Shown here piece after piece: positions 17,128-25,620 of a stretch of 64,000 bases of DNA (positions are counted from its first letter, which is position 1; the number at the start of each line of letters is the position of its first letter). The stretch is from Chloroflexota bacterium (GTDB lineage Bacteria > Chloroflexota > Anaerolineae > 4572-78 > J111), in NCBI GenBank assembly GCA_016860845.1, contig BOKF01000019.1:62001-126000 (forward strand). Reading direction: 5' to 3'. The position numbers were made by a program, and so were the translations under genes. The notes beneath the pieces were generated by a model. The model did not search any database. It saw only the letters and a list, made by a program, of their open reading frames with translations, and was not told the DNA's origin.

Positions 17128-18219
17128 ATGAAAAAAAATAAATTAGCCATGCATCTTAGCCGGACCGACAGTCCCAAGGTGATCATACTTAAACGCCGGC
17201 TGCCGCGTCCGACCACCCAACCACCCCACCCGTTGCATGCCCATTTTCCCCTGACTCCGCCGGTGGTCACAAACCCGGCCGCCTGGGAGGTGGCCGAACA
17301 CATCCAGCGCCTGTGCAGTATTTCCAGGCTGGACCCTTACGTCGTTTTGACTGATTTCTTCACCATGTGTATGTACCACCTTCAGCTCTACGGCATAAAT
17401 ATGAAATCCCTGGTGATAGAAGGCAAAGCGGCCGAAGATCCACCCGACGCCAAGAGCTTCTTCAGGCGCGCTCGCGAACGGTTCGACCGGGCCACTCTGC
17501 AATATCCCGGTACGTTTCGGGTTATGATGGAAACTTATTCGGTCCTATATACCAAGCTTCGGGAAGCTCGGCCATTGGCCGAGGCCGTCCTCCATCCTGA
17601 GATTAACCCCGATCTGATCGCTCAAGTGTTTGTGGCCTGTCTTCGACCAGGACCTGAATGGTGGCCCTATTTCCCGGATTGGCAGGTCGCCCTGGAGATG
17701 GCCAAAAGACTGATTCCTGACCCGCCAGGGACAGTCCAGGAAATATTGGCCGAGGCCTCCTTAGCCTACGAAGAAGCCTCAGGCGAATCGTATCAAGAGA
17801 TCATGACATCTGAAGCGTGGGAACTGTGGGCGCCGAAGATCTACCCCTTTGTCAAAATCAAGCTCTTCCCCCCACCCTTTATAAACTGCAGCACCCTCCT
17901 ATTAGCCCTGGCCGCCCAATTCCCCGAATGGGTGTTAACCAGCCACCTGGTTCACTTCCACATGGATGAAAGTGCACCTTTGATCCATACCATGGGAAAT
18001 GTCGCTGGGATGCTGTATGGTCTCAATGGGGCAAGCCTGGCGATGTTGCAAGATATTTTGGACATCCAGGACTATTTGCAGCAGCACCAACATGAATTGT
18101 TGAGCACCCCGTTATCCCAGCAGCAACCGGTAGAGGAGGAGCCCGATGAACAGCCGTTACCAGAACTGGCTCCTCCCTTGTCTGGCAGCACCTTCGAAGA
18201 ATTGTTCCGGATGGGTTAA
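17128..18219 (+). CDS. Methylase-derived protein lacking SAM and catalytic motifs, copy 1
   Basis: 363 residues; start chosen at M-K-K-N-K by similarity to the copies at 61749 and 62857. The body parallels the N-terminal and core segments of N-6 adenine DNA methylases: a helical part with L-D-P-Y-V-V-L-T-D-F-F, E-D-P-P-D-A-K-x-F-F-R-R-A-R-E-R-F, then N-P-D-L-I-A-Q-V-F, P-D-W-Q-V-A (where methylases have F-F-T-P-x-x-V-A) and N-C-S-T-L-L-L-A-L-A (where they have G-S-G-x-M-L-L-A), ending in Y-G-L-N-G. The glycines of the SAM loop are gone and no N-P-P-Y segment follows. The protein ends with G-S-T-F-E-E-L-F-R-M-G. The role is unknown; the family link is my inference. Confidence 0.6.
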   Translation: MKKNKLAMHLSRTDSPKVIILKRRLPRPTTQPPHPLHAHFPLTPPVVTNPAAWEVAEHIQRLCSISRLDPYVVLTDFFTMCMYHLQLYGINMKSLVIEGKAAEDPPDAKSFFRRARERFDRATLQYPGTFRVMMETYSVLYTKLREARPLAEAVLHPEINPDLIAQVFVACLRPGPEWWPYFPDWQVALEMAKRLIPDPPGTVQEILAEASLAYEEASGESYQEIMTSEAWELWAPKIYPFVKIKLFPPPFINCSTLLLALAAQFPEWVLTSHLVHFHMDESAPLIHTMGNVAGMLYGLNGASLAMLQDILDIQDYLQQHQHELLSTPLSQQQPVEEEPDEQPLPELAPPLSGSTFEELFRMG

Positions 18220-18326
18220 TCTGGCTAACCCCATAATCTAACCGCAACAGGGAGACAGTAGGTGAGTTTTTGTAGCGAGCAAAGGTAGAAAGGATCGGAG
18301 GAAATTTAATAACTTTCGTGTAACCG

Positions 18327-18355
18327 TTGACAGAAGTATATTTTTATGTTAAGAT
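18327..18355 (+). promoter_or_regulatory. Strong promoter, twin of the one at 40480
   Basis: TTGACA at 18327-18332 and TAAGAT at 18350-18355 with a 17-bp spacer that contains TATnTTTTATGT-like sequence. It sits ~235 bp before the gene at 18591, leaving a long leader with a GGTTGG/CCAACC hairpin near 18548. A closely similar promoter and early leader (ending in a CCCGCAA block) occurs at 40480. Confidence 0.65.
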
Positions 18356-18590
18356 AGTAATATCAGTCTACTATTTCTCCCGCAAAAACCTACTCATTAG
18401 TCTCCTAACTCTCCCTATTTTTATCGTCCTGTTCATCCATCAACCTAGTTTCCGTAAAACTCATCGTTTATCTCCACTGTGAAATAACTCCGCCTTGCTG
18501 CAAATAAATCCTATAATTATCTAACTAAACAATCGTTTTACAGGCGAGGTTGGCGACCAACCCCGTTTATTGATCATGCAGGAGACCTCT

Positions 18591-19580
18591 ATGCTACCAA
18601 ATATTTCTACCCCCGAATTTGCCAGCCTAATTAAGAAACGCAACCGGCTCAGGCGGCGCCTCCTAAATGTCGAGAAAGCGCTGAACCAGCCACTCACGCT
18701 TCATGAAATCTTGGTCCAACAGTCCGGTCCTGATCTAGTCTCTCAAATTGAATACCTCACTCAGCAGCTTGCCGCACTGGGTGGCCCCAAACTACGTAAA
18801 GCCCTCTTCGCGCTCGGAGGAGGTGAACCTATATTCGAAGGCTATACTCTCGGAGACTACTGGAATAGTTGGTCATTGCCCTATTTTGACCGAGCGGAAG
18901 CCAAGAAGATCGTGGATTATATGATAGCCGAGATGACTCGTGCCATGAAAGAAGAGATTAGTGAGACAGCTGACTTTAAACACCGTGGCTGGTATGAGCC
19001 GGATCAAGATGCTTTTCTTATTACCCTCAATGGTTGTCCAAAGAGCCTGGCCCTCAAATACGAGGGCGTCATTATCGACAGTCGCCACGTCTATAGCCTT
19101 GGACATACCGAAGGGCGTGGATATTGGCTCTGGCAAGAAGTCGTACCCAATTATAAAGAAACAAAACCCAAGGTTATTTACTCCACCAGCACGATCGGAG
19201 AACATGGCATGGTCTTGTGTAAATACGGCTACGAGGCCAGTCGCCGGCTCGGCACTTACCTTTATGAAGCAGGCGACTATGGCGCTATCCTGACTTTATG
19301 CCACCAGCACCTGATCACCTTGACCAATTACATCATCATTCAGCGCTTAACCGAGCCCATTCCTGATATACCGCCCATGCATTTCTGTGCCGCCTGCCTG
19401 GGTACCAAATTAGGTATGTTTAATCGGTCCAGAGACCAAGTTGGTTGGCCCTCATTGGACAACCTCCAAAGTACCAACGACAATTTGAGCCGCTCTGATG
19501 ACCCGGCAAGGCTTCAGCGTGAGCTGGAAGAATGGATGCAACTAAGAATATGCTTTGAACGCGAGCAAATGACCGACTGA
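18591..19580 (+). CDS. Hypothetical protein
   Basis: 329 residues; ATG at 18591 follows AGGAGA. The N-terminal ~70 residues form a basic coiled-coil-like helix (K-K-R-N-R-L-R-R-R-L-L-N-V-E-K-A-L). The centre is mixed alpha/beta with many aromatic residues, and there is one C-A-A-C pair near residue 266. No recognised family. It leads a rightward operon behind the promoter at 18327 and ends before a strong terminator at 19640. Confidence 0.55.
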   Translation: MLPNISTPEFASLIKKRNRLRRRLLNVEKALNQPLTLHEILVQQSGPDLVSQIEYLTQQLAALGGPKLRKALFALGGGEPIFEGYTLGDYWNSWSLPYFDRAEAKKIVDYMIAEMTRAMKEEISETADFKHRGWYEPDQDAFLITLNGCPKSLALKYEGVIIDSRHVYSLGHTEGRGYWLWQEVVPNYKETKPKVIYSTSTIGEHGMVLCKYGYEASRRLGTYLYEAGDYGAILTLCHQHLITLTNYIIIQRLTEPIPDIPPMHFCAACLGTKLGMFNRSRDQVGWPSLDNLQSTNDNLSRSDDPARLQRELEEWMQLRICFEREQMTD

Positions 19581-19639
19581 GCCAATAACTCCCAACCTAA
19601 TCCTTTCAAAGAACGACCCATTTTTTGCTTCTCTCAGCT

Positions 19640-19676
19640 GACACCCCTCGCATGTCCATGCGGGGGGTGTCTTTTT
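19640..19676 (+). terminator. Rho-independent terminator
   Basis: GACACCCC-TCGCATG pairs with CATGCG-GGGGTGTC around a 3-base loop, followed by CTTTTT. It sits 60 bp behind the gene at 18591 and 20 bp before the next start. Confidence 0.85.
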
Positions 19677-19696
19677 AATATCGAAAAGGAGTTGCT

Positions 19697-20113
19697 ATGG
19701 ACATTCCTCCTCTGGAAAAACTGAACCATATACTGGCACAACTGCCCAGCCAACGTATTGGACTAATATGCCGCGGCTCGTTCAGCAACCTGGCCATCTA
19801 TATCACGGATGGCTACAACCCGGAGTTGAGCGGTCGCACCTGGCCTTGGGGTATTTATGGGGAAACTATAGAGACAGCTAGCGCTGCCTGGGGCGTAAGC
19901 TCCAGCTGGCTGCATGGTTTTGACCATCAACTGAAAGTGGCAGCCGGGTATGTGTACGGTGGCGTTGATCTGGAGTCTCACATAAATCTCGCAGAGTTCC
20001 AGGCTGGCCAGAAAGCAGGAGCGGAGTGGCTTGGAATTCACGAACCCCGGCTGAGACAACTATTCTCAAAATCAATATTGGACAACGTTAGTCGACAGGA
20101 GAATAACTCATGA
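19697..20113 (+). CDS. Hypothetical protein
   Basis: 138 residues; ATG behind AAAAGGAG. Soluble, with several Gly/Trp pairs (T-W-P-W-G, S-S-W-L-H-G). No recognised domain. The stop overlaps the start of the DUF4240 gene (ATGA), so the two are translationally coupled. Confidence 0.55.
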   Translation: MDIPPLEKLNHILAQLPSQRIGLICRGSFSNLAIYITDGYNPELSGRTWPWGIYGETIETASAAWGVSSSWLHGFDHQLKVAAGYVYGGVDLESHINLAEFQAGQKAGAEWLGIHEPRLRQLFSKSILDNVSRQENNS

Positions 20114-20655
20114 TCACTCAAGCTGACTTTTGGAATCTCATTGCCCTCTCCCTCAAGGGTAATCTGGGCGATAAGGCGGCCCAATGCCAAAAACTACAAG
20201 AACAACTCCTGGCTCTCTCACCTGAAGATATCGTTCAGTTTCAACATCGGTTCGATGGTTATTTGATCCAGGCCTATACCTGGGATTTATGGGCAGTGGC
20301 CACGCTCATTGGCCGAGGATGCTCAGACAACTGCTTTATAGATTTTCGAAGCTGGCTCATCTCCAAAGGTAAAGATGTTTATGAAGCAGCGATGAAAGAG
20401 CCGGACAGCCTGGCGCAATCTATCACGGAAAAAGACGGAGATTGTCAATTCGAGCTATTTCAGTACGTCGCCATCGAAGCCTGGGCCAAAAAGGCAGGAC
20501 GATCAGCGGATGATTTTCCTTATGGGGGGAACATAGCCCGGAAAGCTCCGGCCGGCCAGGAATGGCGCTACGATGCCAGGTTTCAACAACGCTTCCCCCA
20601 GTTATGCGCCAGATTCGAGTCCAATTTTCTCCAACTCTCGCGCACCCTCCATTAA
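20110..20655 (+). CDS. DUF4240-family protein
   Basis: 181 residues. It has the hallmarks of DUF4240: F-W-N-L-I-A-L near the N-terminus, L-L-A-L-S-P-E-D-I-V-Q-F, Y-T-W-D-L-W-A-V-A, then G-C-S-D-N-C-F-I-D-F-R-S-W-L-I-S-K-G and E-P-D-S-L-A. Proteins of this family are around 170-180 residues and of unknown biochemical role; they turn up beside toxin-immunity and WGR-like genes. It is coupled to the gene before it, and a tiny membrane-protein gene follows. Confidence 0.85.
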   Translation: MITQADFWNLIALSLKGNLGDKAAQCQKLQEQLLALSPEDIVQFQHRFDGYLIQAYTWDLWAVATLIGRGCSDNCFIDFRSWLISKGKDVYEAAMKEPDSLAQSITEKDGDCQFELFQYVAIEAWAKKAGRSADDFPYGGNIARKAPAGQEWRYDARFQQRFPQLCARFESNFLQLSRTLH

Positions 20656-20708
20656 GAACTTCTGTCCCTTTTTTTAAATAACCTTGTAACGAGAAAGGAA
20701 ATCCGGAC

Positions 20709-20822
20709 ATGTTAATCAAAATATTTCCCTCCTTGAACTTGCTCAGACCTTTGGTCACCATTGTCATGCTATTATTGGTGCTCAAGACCTGGCTAGGCTC
20801 TTCAAGCCGATCCAGCGCATGA
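20709..20822 (+). CDS. 37-residue single-helix membrane protein (MLIKI type), copy 1
   Basis: A very short gene: M-L-I-K-I-F-P-S-L-N-L-L-R-P, then a hydrophobic helix V-T-I-V-M-L-L-L-V-L, and a short Ser-rich tail. The upstream sequence GAGAAAGGAA matches that of the related gene at 54106, which begins M-L-I-K-I-L-P-F-L-A-R-L-R-P with the same helix. Conservation of both protein and ribosome site argues that it is real. Its TGA overlaps a possible ATG of the next gene. Function unknown. Confidence 0.6.
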   Translation: MLIKIFPSLNLLRPLVTIVMLLLVLKTWLGSSSRSSA

Positions 20823-20830
20823 GGAGCATT

Positions 20831-21235
20831 ATGACCGCCATCGTTTACACCACCGGCTATAGCCGCCGCACACCTGGTCAGCTTCGACAAATCGTCATGG
20901 CGTTGGAGGCCGTTGTCTTTGATATCCGGTTCAGCCCCAGAAGCCACCGTCCCGCCTGGTGGTCCAAAAAAGCGCTGATCGAACTATTGGGCGAGCGCTA
21001 CAACCACGTCGGCGCCCTTGGCAACAAGAATTACCAGAGTGGCGGGGACATCGAAATTGTGGACTACGAAACTGGAAGGCGATTGATCGAGCAAAGCGAA
21101 CGCCCGGTCATACTTCTGTGCGTCTGCCCACCTGAGAATTTCCGCACCTGCCATCGAACCATAATCGCCGAGCAATTGCGTGCCGAGGGTTTTCAAGTCG
21201 AGGAACTCGCCAACTCTGCAATCACTCACTTATGA
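20831..21235 (+). CDS. DUF488-family protein
   Basis: 134 residues. The DUF488 pattern is clear: T-T-G-Y-S-R at the start, V-V-F-D-I-R-F-S-P-R-S at ~30-40, L-L-G-E-R-Y-N-H-V-G-A-L-G-N in the middle, and I-L-L-C-V-C-P-P-E-N-F-R-T-C-H-R near the end, with the conserved C...C-H-R. The family is widespread and its activity is not firmly established. I chose ATG 20831, which follows GAGGAG; an ATG at 20819 overlapping the previous stop is the alternative. Confidence 0.85.
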   Translation: MTAIVYTTGYSRRTPGQLRQIVMALEAVVFDIRFSPRSHRPAWWSKKALIELLGERYNHVGALGNKNYQSGGDIEIVDYETGRRLIEQSERPVILLCVCPPENFRTCHRTIIAEQLRAEGFQVEELANSAITHL

Positions 21236-21248
21236 TAGGAGTAAATGG

Positions 21249-21662
21249 ATGATTTATCTTTACTTTGAAGAAAAGGCTGCTCCACCCACAGGTGAAGGAC
21301 TAAATATTCCCCTGGTTTTTGGGCCTTATCAGAGCATCACTTGTTTTTACGGATGCAATCTCGAGTGTACCCGGCCCGACGAAACCACTGACCAGCTTTA
21401 CCTGAATGAAGGTGGGCTATTTTATTACAGGCAGCATTGGCACAACGTGTACGAGATTCGATCGGAAGCACCGCCGGACTGCTCAGAAACTTATCCAAGC
21501 GAGGCGCTCACCGAACCCAACACGGTCGTTATCGAAATAGACGCCGGTCATGCCTCCGTCGCCGCCAAACCGGGCGGGGTTAAGGTCAGGATCATCAATT
21601 ATGACCAGAAAGAGGTGGGCGAAGAGCATTATATTGACAACGTGGGGCCTGAGGCAATCTAA
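21249..21662 (+). CDS. Hypothetical protein
   Basis: 137 residues; ATG at 21249 is preceded by AGGAG at 7 bases. Likely all-beta: many aromatic and Thr/Val-rich strands, a C-x3-C near residue 37. Not recognised. It is the last gene before a set of hairpins and may belong to the operon beginning at 19697. Confidence 0.55.
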   Translation: MIYLYFEEKAAPPTGEGLNIPLVFGPYQSITCFYGCNLECTRPDETTDQLYLNEGGLFYYRQHWHNVYEIRSEAPPDCSETYPSEALTEPNTVVIEIDAGHASVAAKPGGVKVRIINYDQKEVGEEHYIDNVGPEAI

Positions 21663-21702
21663 CTTGGCTTCCTGACCCAAAAGAAAATTGTTCTAAAACG
21701 CT

Positions 21703-21801
21703 TGTCGGGCTGAAGTCTTAAGAGAAAAGCCCGTTGGACTTTATGCGCGAAAGCGCGAAGCATTACTTAAATCCAGTAGCTTGGCATGCATTCGCCAAGC
21801 T
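21703..21801 (+). terminator. Three consecutive hairpins
   Basis: CGGGCT/AAGCCCG (21708-21731), CGCG-AAA-GCGC near 21746-21757, and AGCTTGGC/GCCAAGCT (21778-21801). The last is followed by a T-rich GTTCTTATTCTC. They separate the DUF488 operon from the gene at 21833. Confidence 0.5.
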
Positions 21802-21832
21802 GTTCTTATTCTCGCTCACAAAGGAGCTATCT

Positions 21833-22261
21833 ATGACTGACCACTATACCCATTTCTGTGTTGTCATCCGCGATCTGACTACTCAGGAAGCTGAATGGAT
21901 CAAGCAGCGGTTGGCGGCCAAGCATACCGACCCAGACGAGCTGGATTTTCAACACATGTTTATGCCTGTACCGCCGCAGGAGCCTGATCACGTGTGGTTG
22001 TATTCAGACGGTCACAGCACTCCAGAACAGGCGGCCGATTTCTGCCATGAATTTCTCCAGACGTGTCGATCTGACGACATCCTGGCCTTTGAATACGCCA
22101 ATACCTCTAGCCACGACATCGATCAAGGCGGTTTTGGCGGCGGCGCGTTCGTTGTCACCGCCCAGTCCGTTCACCAGCTTGGTACCAATGAATGGATGTG
22201 GGCCAGGATCAATGAATTGACCCAGGCTACCCAAACTCCTTCAGCAAAAACCAAGAATTAA
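21833..22261 (+). CDS. Hypothetical protein, member of a two-copy family
   Basis: 142 residues; ATG behind AAAGGAG. It is related to the N-terminal ~130 residues of the protein at 35959. Shared landmarks: H/Y-Y-T-x-F near the start, L-T-x-x-E-x-x-W-I, a middle V-W-L-Y-S-D-G / L-H-I-Y-T-E-D strand, E-F-L-x-T-x-R-x-x-D, and a Gly-rich F-x-G-G-A-x-x-V-T-A. The function is not known to me. The longer relative carries an added C-terminal helical half. Confidence 0.6.
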   Translation: MTDHYTHFCVVIRDLTTQEAEWIKQRLAAKHTDPDELDFQHMFMPVPPQEPDHVWLYSDGHSTPEQAADFCHEFLQTCRSDDILAFEYANTSSHDIDQGGFGGGAFVVTAQSVHQLGTNEWMWARINELTQATQTPSAKTKN

Positions 22262-22495
22262 ATCATTCCAGCGGAGAATCTCACCATGTTACCCTTACAA
22301 CCCATGTACCTAAGCCACCTTGGTTGCGGCGGCATACTTTCGACCTTTTTCTTCGCCCTGGTGTATACTTAGGTCATCCAGCCCTTGTGAGGGACGTTTG
22401 ATGGTGGAACTCACGCTGGTGATGGCAGGGAGAGCGCCTGGTGCGACGCTCTCACGAGAGAAACTTATCCACCCCTTGGAACAAGGAGGGCACCC

Positions 22496-23650
22496 ATGGC
22501 TAAGTCTACCTCTCCACGGAAAGTTTCATCCGCCAGGATTGATCAGCCGAGGCCAACCATGCTTCATGGCTTCACCCGTGCAACGCGACCGATCCGCACC
22601 GTGGCCAAGGTCGCGATCTTCTTCCTCAAAGTCTTTCCGATGCTGCCATCCCGACCGGTTGATTGGGTGACGAAGCCACCGCTGATTGAGCAGGTGAGGT
22701 ATCCGACCCGTTTTGGCCAGGCCGAAGGCGAGCTCTTTCGGCCAGCAGCCGGCGGTCCACACCCTGGCCTCGTGGTGTGCCTTGGGGTGGTTCCTTTCGG
22801 CGTCGATCATCCGCAGGTCCCGATCCTGGGGAAAGCGCTGGCTTGGGCAGGTTTCGTAGCGCTCCTGTACTGGTCGCCGGCGATGCGGGACTTCCGGCTC
22901 GATCCCGAGGACGTCGAGAATATCGCTCTGGCCTACGACTGGTTAATTGAGCAACCCTTTGTTGATCCTGCCAGAAGCGGCCTGCTCGGCACATGCGTGG
23001 GCGGCGCCTTCGCCCTGATGGCGGCGGCCAGTCCCCTCATCCGAGACCGCGTCGCCTTCCTGAGTGCCTACGCGCCTTATTCCTCGATGGGGACGTTGGC
23101 GCGGGACATCGCCAGTGCGATGTGCTCCGGCGCAGATGGGCCGGAGCCGTGGCGGGTCGATCCGCTGACGCGCAAGGTCTTCGTCCATTCGTTGACCGCC
23201 TGCCTGGAACCCAGCGAAGCAGAACGGCTTCGCAGCGCGTTCGCCAATGAGGGTGGACATCTCGACGGTCATGGCCTGTCCCCGGATGGCCAAGCCATGT
23301 ATGCCCTGCTCAGAGCGCAGGACCAAGACGATGCGGAGAACGCGCTGCAGGGCTTGCCTCCCCCCATGCAAGAGCGCCTGGCCGCCCTGTCGCCGCTGAA
23401 TTATCTGAAGGATATTCATGCCCCGCTCATCGTCCTATTGCACGATCGCGGGGATCAGGTGATCCCCGTGGGCGAGTCGCGGCGTCTGCGCGCCGCTCTC
23501 GCCGGACATGGGGGAGCGCATTACACCGAATTGCAATTCTCGCATCTGGACCCGGTCAAAGGGAAGCTGCCATTTCTTCGCCTTGTTCGGGAGCTCGGCA
23601 AGTTCTTTCTGGCCATGTACCCATTGTTCCGGCAGGCGGTGGCTTCGTGA
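22496..23650 (+). CDS. Dienelactone-hydrolase-type alpha/beta hydrolase
   Basis: 384 residues; ATG behind AAGGAGG. The core is an alpha/beta hydrolase with a nucleophile elbow L-L-G-T-C-V-G-G near residue 165, using Cys as in dienelactone hydrolases. The acid is likely in L-L-H-D-R-G-D near 315 and the histidine in F-S-H-L-D-P near 350. A strand-oxyanion segment V-V-C-L-G-V-V-P-F-G precedes. The N-terminal ~60 residues are basic and unlike the core. The gene is richer in G+C than its neighbours and stands alone with its own upstream region, so it is likely captured cargo. Substrate unknown. Confidence 0.8.
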   Translation: MAKSTSPRKVSSARIDQPRPTMLHGFTRATRPIRTVAKVAIFFLKVFPMLPSRPVDWVTKPPLIEQVRYPTRFGQAEGELFRPAAGGPHPGLVVCLGVVPFGVDHPQVPILGKALAWAGFVALLYWSPAMRDFRLDPEDVENIALAYDWLIEQPFVDPARSGLLGTCVGGAFALMAAASPLIRDRVAFLSAYAPYSSMGTLARDIASAMCSGADGPEPWRVDPLTRKVFVHSLTACLEPSEAERLRSAFANEGGHLDGHGLSPDGQAMYALLRAQDQDDAENALQGLPPPMQERLAALSPLNYLKDIHAPLIVLLHDRGDQVIPVGESRRLRAALAGHGGAHYTELQFSHLDPVKGKLPFLRLVRELGKFFLAMYPLFRQAVAS

Positions 23651-23845
23651 TGGATGTGCGCTCGACCCAAATCGTCACAGGTCTCTGAATCCTCGATTCC
23701 CAGGCCCACCATGCGTGAAGCTGACCAAGTTGGTACGCTCGTGCCTGCCTGGGAGGATGAATCTCGCATATTGCTCATAGTCGTTCCTCACTTGCTTACG
23801 ACTAGCTGAATTCCGATCCTTTTCAATGCCAGGCTATACTCAGTA

Positions 23846-25327
23846 CCTAAATTTTGCCCAAATTGGGCTACAAATCATCATAGGTTGAACTAACAGTTGT
23901 AATGACCAGCTTCTTCGGCAAAGATAGAGTTACACTTCATTCTTTGCGAAAGGGAGCGGTCATGGGGGAACAAGCGATTGAATTTTCGGCTCGTGCTAGT
24001 CTGGTAGCTGTAGGGTTGCGGTTTCAACAGTTGCAGGTGTGGGCAGTGGTGGCCGAGCAGGTCAAGATCAAACAAAAAGTGCTTAAACACAAACCGCTGG
24101 AGAAGTTGTTGGATTGTTTGATTAACATTCTGGCGGGTGGGACTGGCTTGGTGGAAACCAATACGCGGGTGCGTCCTGACCGGGCGGTGCAACGGGCCTT
24201 TGGTCGGAGCAGTTGTGCAGAACAATCTACGATCAGTGATACCTTGAACGTCTGTACGAGTCAGAACGTGCAGGAACTGCGCCGAGCGCTGACCCTTATT
24301 GTGCGCCAACATAGCCAAAGTTACCGCCACAACTATCAAAGCCGGTGGCAATTGCTGGACGTAGACATCACGGGCATGCCGGCCGGTCGCCAAGGTGAAG
24401 GGGTGACTAAAGGCTACTTTGCTAATCAGAAGAACCGGCGGGGACGACAATTGGGCCGAGTTTTGGGGACTTGGTATGACGAAATCATCGTTGACCAGTT
24501 GTATACCGGCAAGCGACAACTCAACCAGAGCTTGCAAGCGTTGATGCTGGCGGCTGAAACGGTGTTGGAACTGGATGGGGGTAAGCGTCAACGAACCATT
24601 GTTCGCGTTGATGGCGGCGGGGGCGAAGATGACCAGATCAATTGGTTGTTGGAACGCGATTATCACTTGTTGGTCAAGGTCAAAAACTGGCGACGCGCCC
24701 ACAAACTGGCGGCTTCGGTCAAACAATGGTATGCCGATCCAAAAGTACCTGACCGCGAGGTGGGTTGGGTGATCCAGTCCCAGCCTAATGCCAAACCAAC
24801 CCGTCAGTTGGCCTTGCGCAAACGCAAAGCCAACGGCTCCTGGAGTTATCACGTGTTGGTTTTTACTCTGACCAATGACATGCTCCTTGACTTGTGCCAG
24901 CAGTCTGTGCCCCCAGCGCTTCAGGAAGCTGACATTCTTTTGGCCGCCTTGCACGCTTATGACCGCCGTGGGGGCGGCCTGGAAACTCAAAACCGAGGCG
25001 ATAAACAAGGCTTGGGCTTGTCTCGGCGTAACAAGCATCGCTTCGTCGCCCAAGAAATGTTGGTCTTGTTGGCTCAATTGGCTCATAACTTGGTCATCTG
25101 GACCCGCAATGAGTTGGCCCAGGCTGAACCTCGCTTGCATAAGTACGGCATCCAGCGCACCGTACGCGATGCTTTCCAGATTGCTGGAACCATTCGTGTC
25201 GATGCCCAAGGTCAAATTCAATTGATTACGCTCAACGAGAGCCATCCATTGGCCTCTGTTTTCCATAAAGCTTTTGCACCACCATTAGCTAGCGACGATT
25301 TGTCGCTTATTTTGGGCAAAATCTAGG
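23846..25327 (+). mobile_element. IS1380-like insertion sequence
   Basis: 1.48 kb. The left end reads CCTAAATTTTGCCCAAAT and the right end, read inward, CCTAGATTTTGCCCAAAA: inverted repeats of ~18-20 bp with two mismatches, overlapping the last bases of the transposase gene. I could not find a convincing target duplication. Confidence 0.7.
23962..25326 (+). CDS. IS1380/IS4-clan DDE transposase
   Basis: 454 residues from ATG 23962 (AAAGGGAG upstream); an upstream ATG at 23902 adds 20 residues. DDE landmarks: L-L-D-V-D-I-T-G-M-P near residue 130, V-R-V-D-G-G-G-G-E near 215, and Y-D-R-R-G-G-G-L-E-T-Q-N-R-G-D-K near 352, the Y-x2-R-x3-E-x6-K-type signature. The frame is intact. The family call is by general resemblance; IS1380 or a relative within the IS4 clan. 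Confidence 0.75.
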   Translation: MGEQAIEFSARASLVAVGLRFQQLQVWAVVAEQVKIKQKVLKHKPLEKLLDCLINILAGGTGLVETNTRVRPDRAVQRAFGRSSCAEQSTISDTLNVCTSQNVQELRRALTLIVRQHSQSYRHNYQSRWQLLDVDITGMPAGRQGEGVTKGYFANQKNRRGRQLGRVLGTWYDEIIVDQLYTGKRQLNQSLQALMLAAETVLELDGGKRQRTIVRVDGGGGEDDQINWLLERDYHLLVKVKNWRRAHKLAASVKQWYADPKVPDREVGWVIQSQPNAKPTRQLALRKRKANGSWSYHVLVFTLTNDMLLDLCQQSVPPALQEADILLAALHAYDRRGGGLETQNRGDKQGLGLSRRNKHRFVAQEMLVLLAQLAHNLVIWTRNELAQAEPRLHKYGIQRTVRDAFQIAGTIRVDAQGQIQLITLNESHPLASVFHKAFAPPLASDDLSLILGKI

Positions 25328-25377
25328 TCACTAGATCACAGACTCAGGCTCTGACGGGTTCTGTGACCCCCGAACGC

Positions 25378-25395
25378 TGGTCACTGACCAGCTTG
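25378..25395. other. Short perfect palindrome
   Basis: GCTGGTCACTGACCAGC, just right of the IS1380-like element. Could be a hairpin or operator; no T-tract follows. Confidence 0.35.
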
Positions 25396-25438
25396 GAACG
25401 AACTAATTGTGATCCACTGAAACTGGAAAGAATTGACT

Positions 25439-25518
25439 GGTTTTCCGGGAAAACCTGTTCAGCCTTAATAAATTTTCCAGCAGCTGAGAGAAATTGGCTG
25501 GTTTTCCGGGAAAACCTG
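25439..25518. repeat. 80-bp inverted repeat, left copy, carrying two TTTTCCGGGAAAA palindromes
   Basis: Palindromes at 25441-25453 and 25502-25514, 61 bp apart. The whole 80 bp recurs in inverted orientation at 27200-27279 with only two differences by my reading. The two copies bracket three genes (25621-27086). Confidence 0.85.
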
Positions 25519-25561
25519 CTCATCTCTGGCGCCTTTTTTGGCGACGTTTAAATCTTAATGC

Positions 25562-25592
25562 AGCGGCTTCGTCGCGAAGCCGCTGTTATTTT
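25562..25592 (+). terminator. Hairpin with T-tract upstream of yhhQ
   Basis: AGCGGCTTCG pairs with CGAAGCCGCT around a 3-base loop, followed by GTTATTTTT. It is 30 bp upstream of the yhhQ start, so it ends incoming transcription or acts as an attenuator for yhhQ. I saw no preQ1 aptamer before it. Confidence 0.65.
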
Positions 25593-25620
25593 TACAATCC
25601 TATTCAGGAGTTCGTGCTGT

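Noticed and set aside
23890..25266. Leftward 458-codon frame opposite the IS1380-like transposase
   Set aside because: Exact antisense shadow of a clear transposase; its product has no domain character.
25519..25620. preQ1 riboswitch in front of yhhQ
   Set aside because: Only a simple terminator hairpin is present; I could not find the conserved preQ1 aptamer core.
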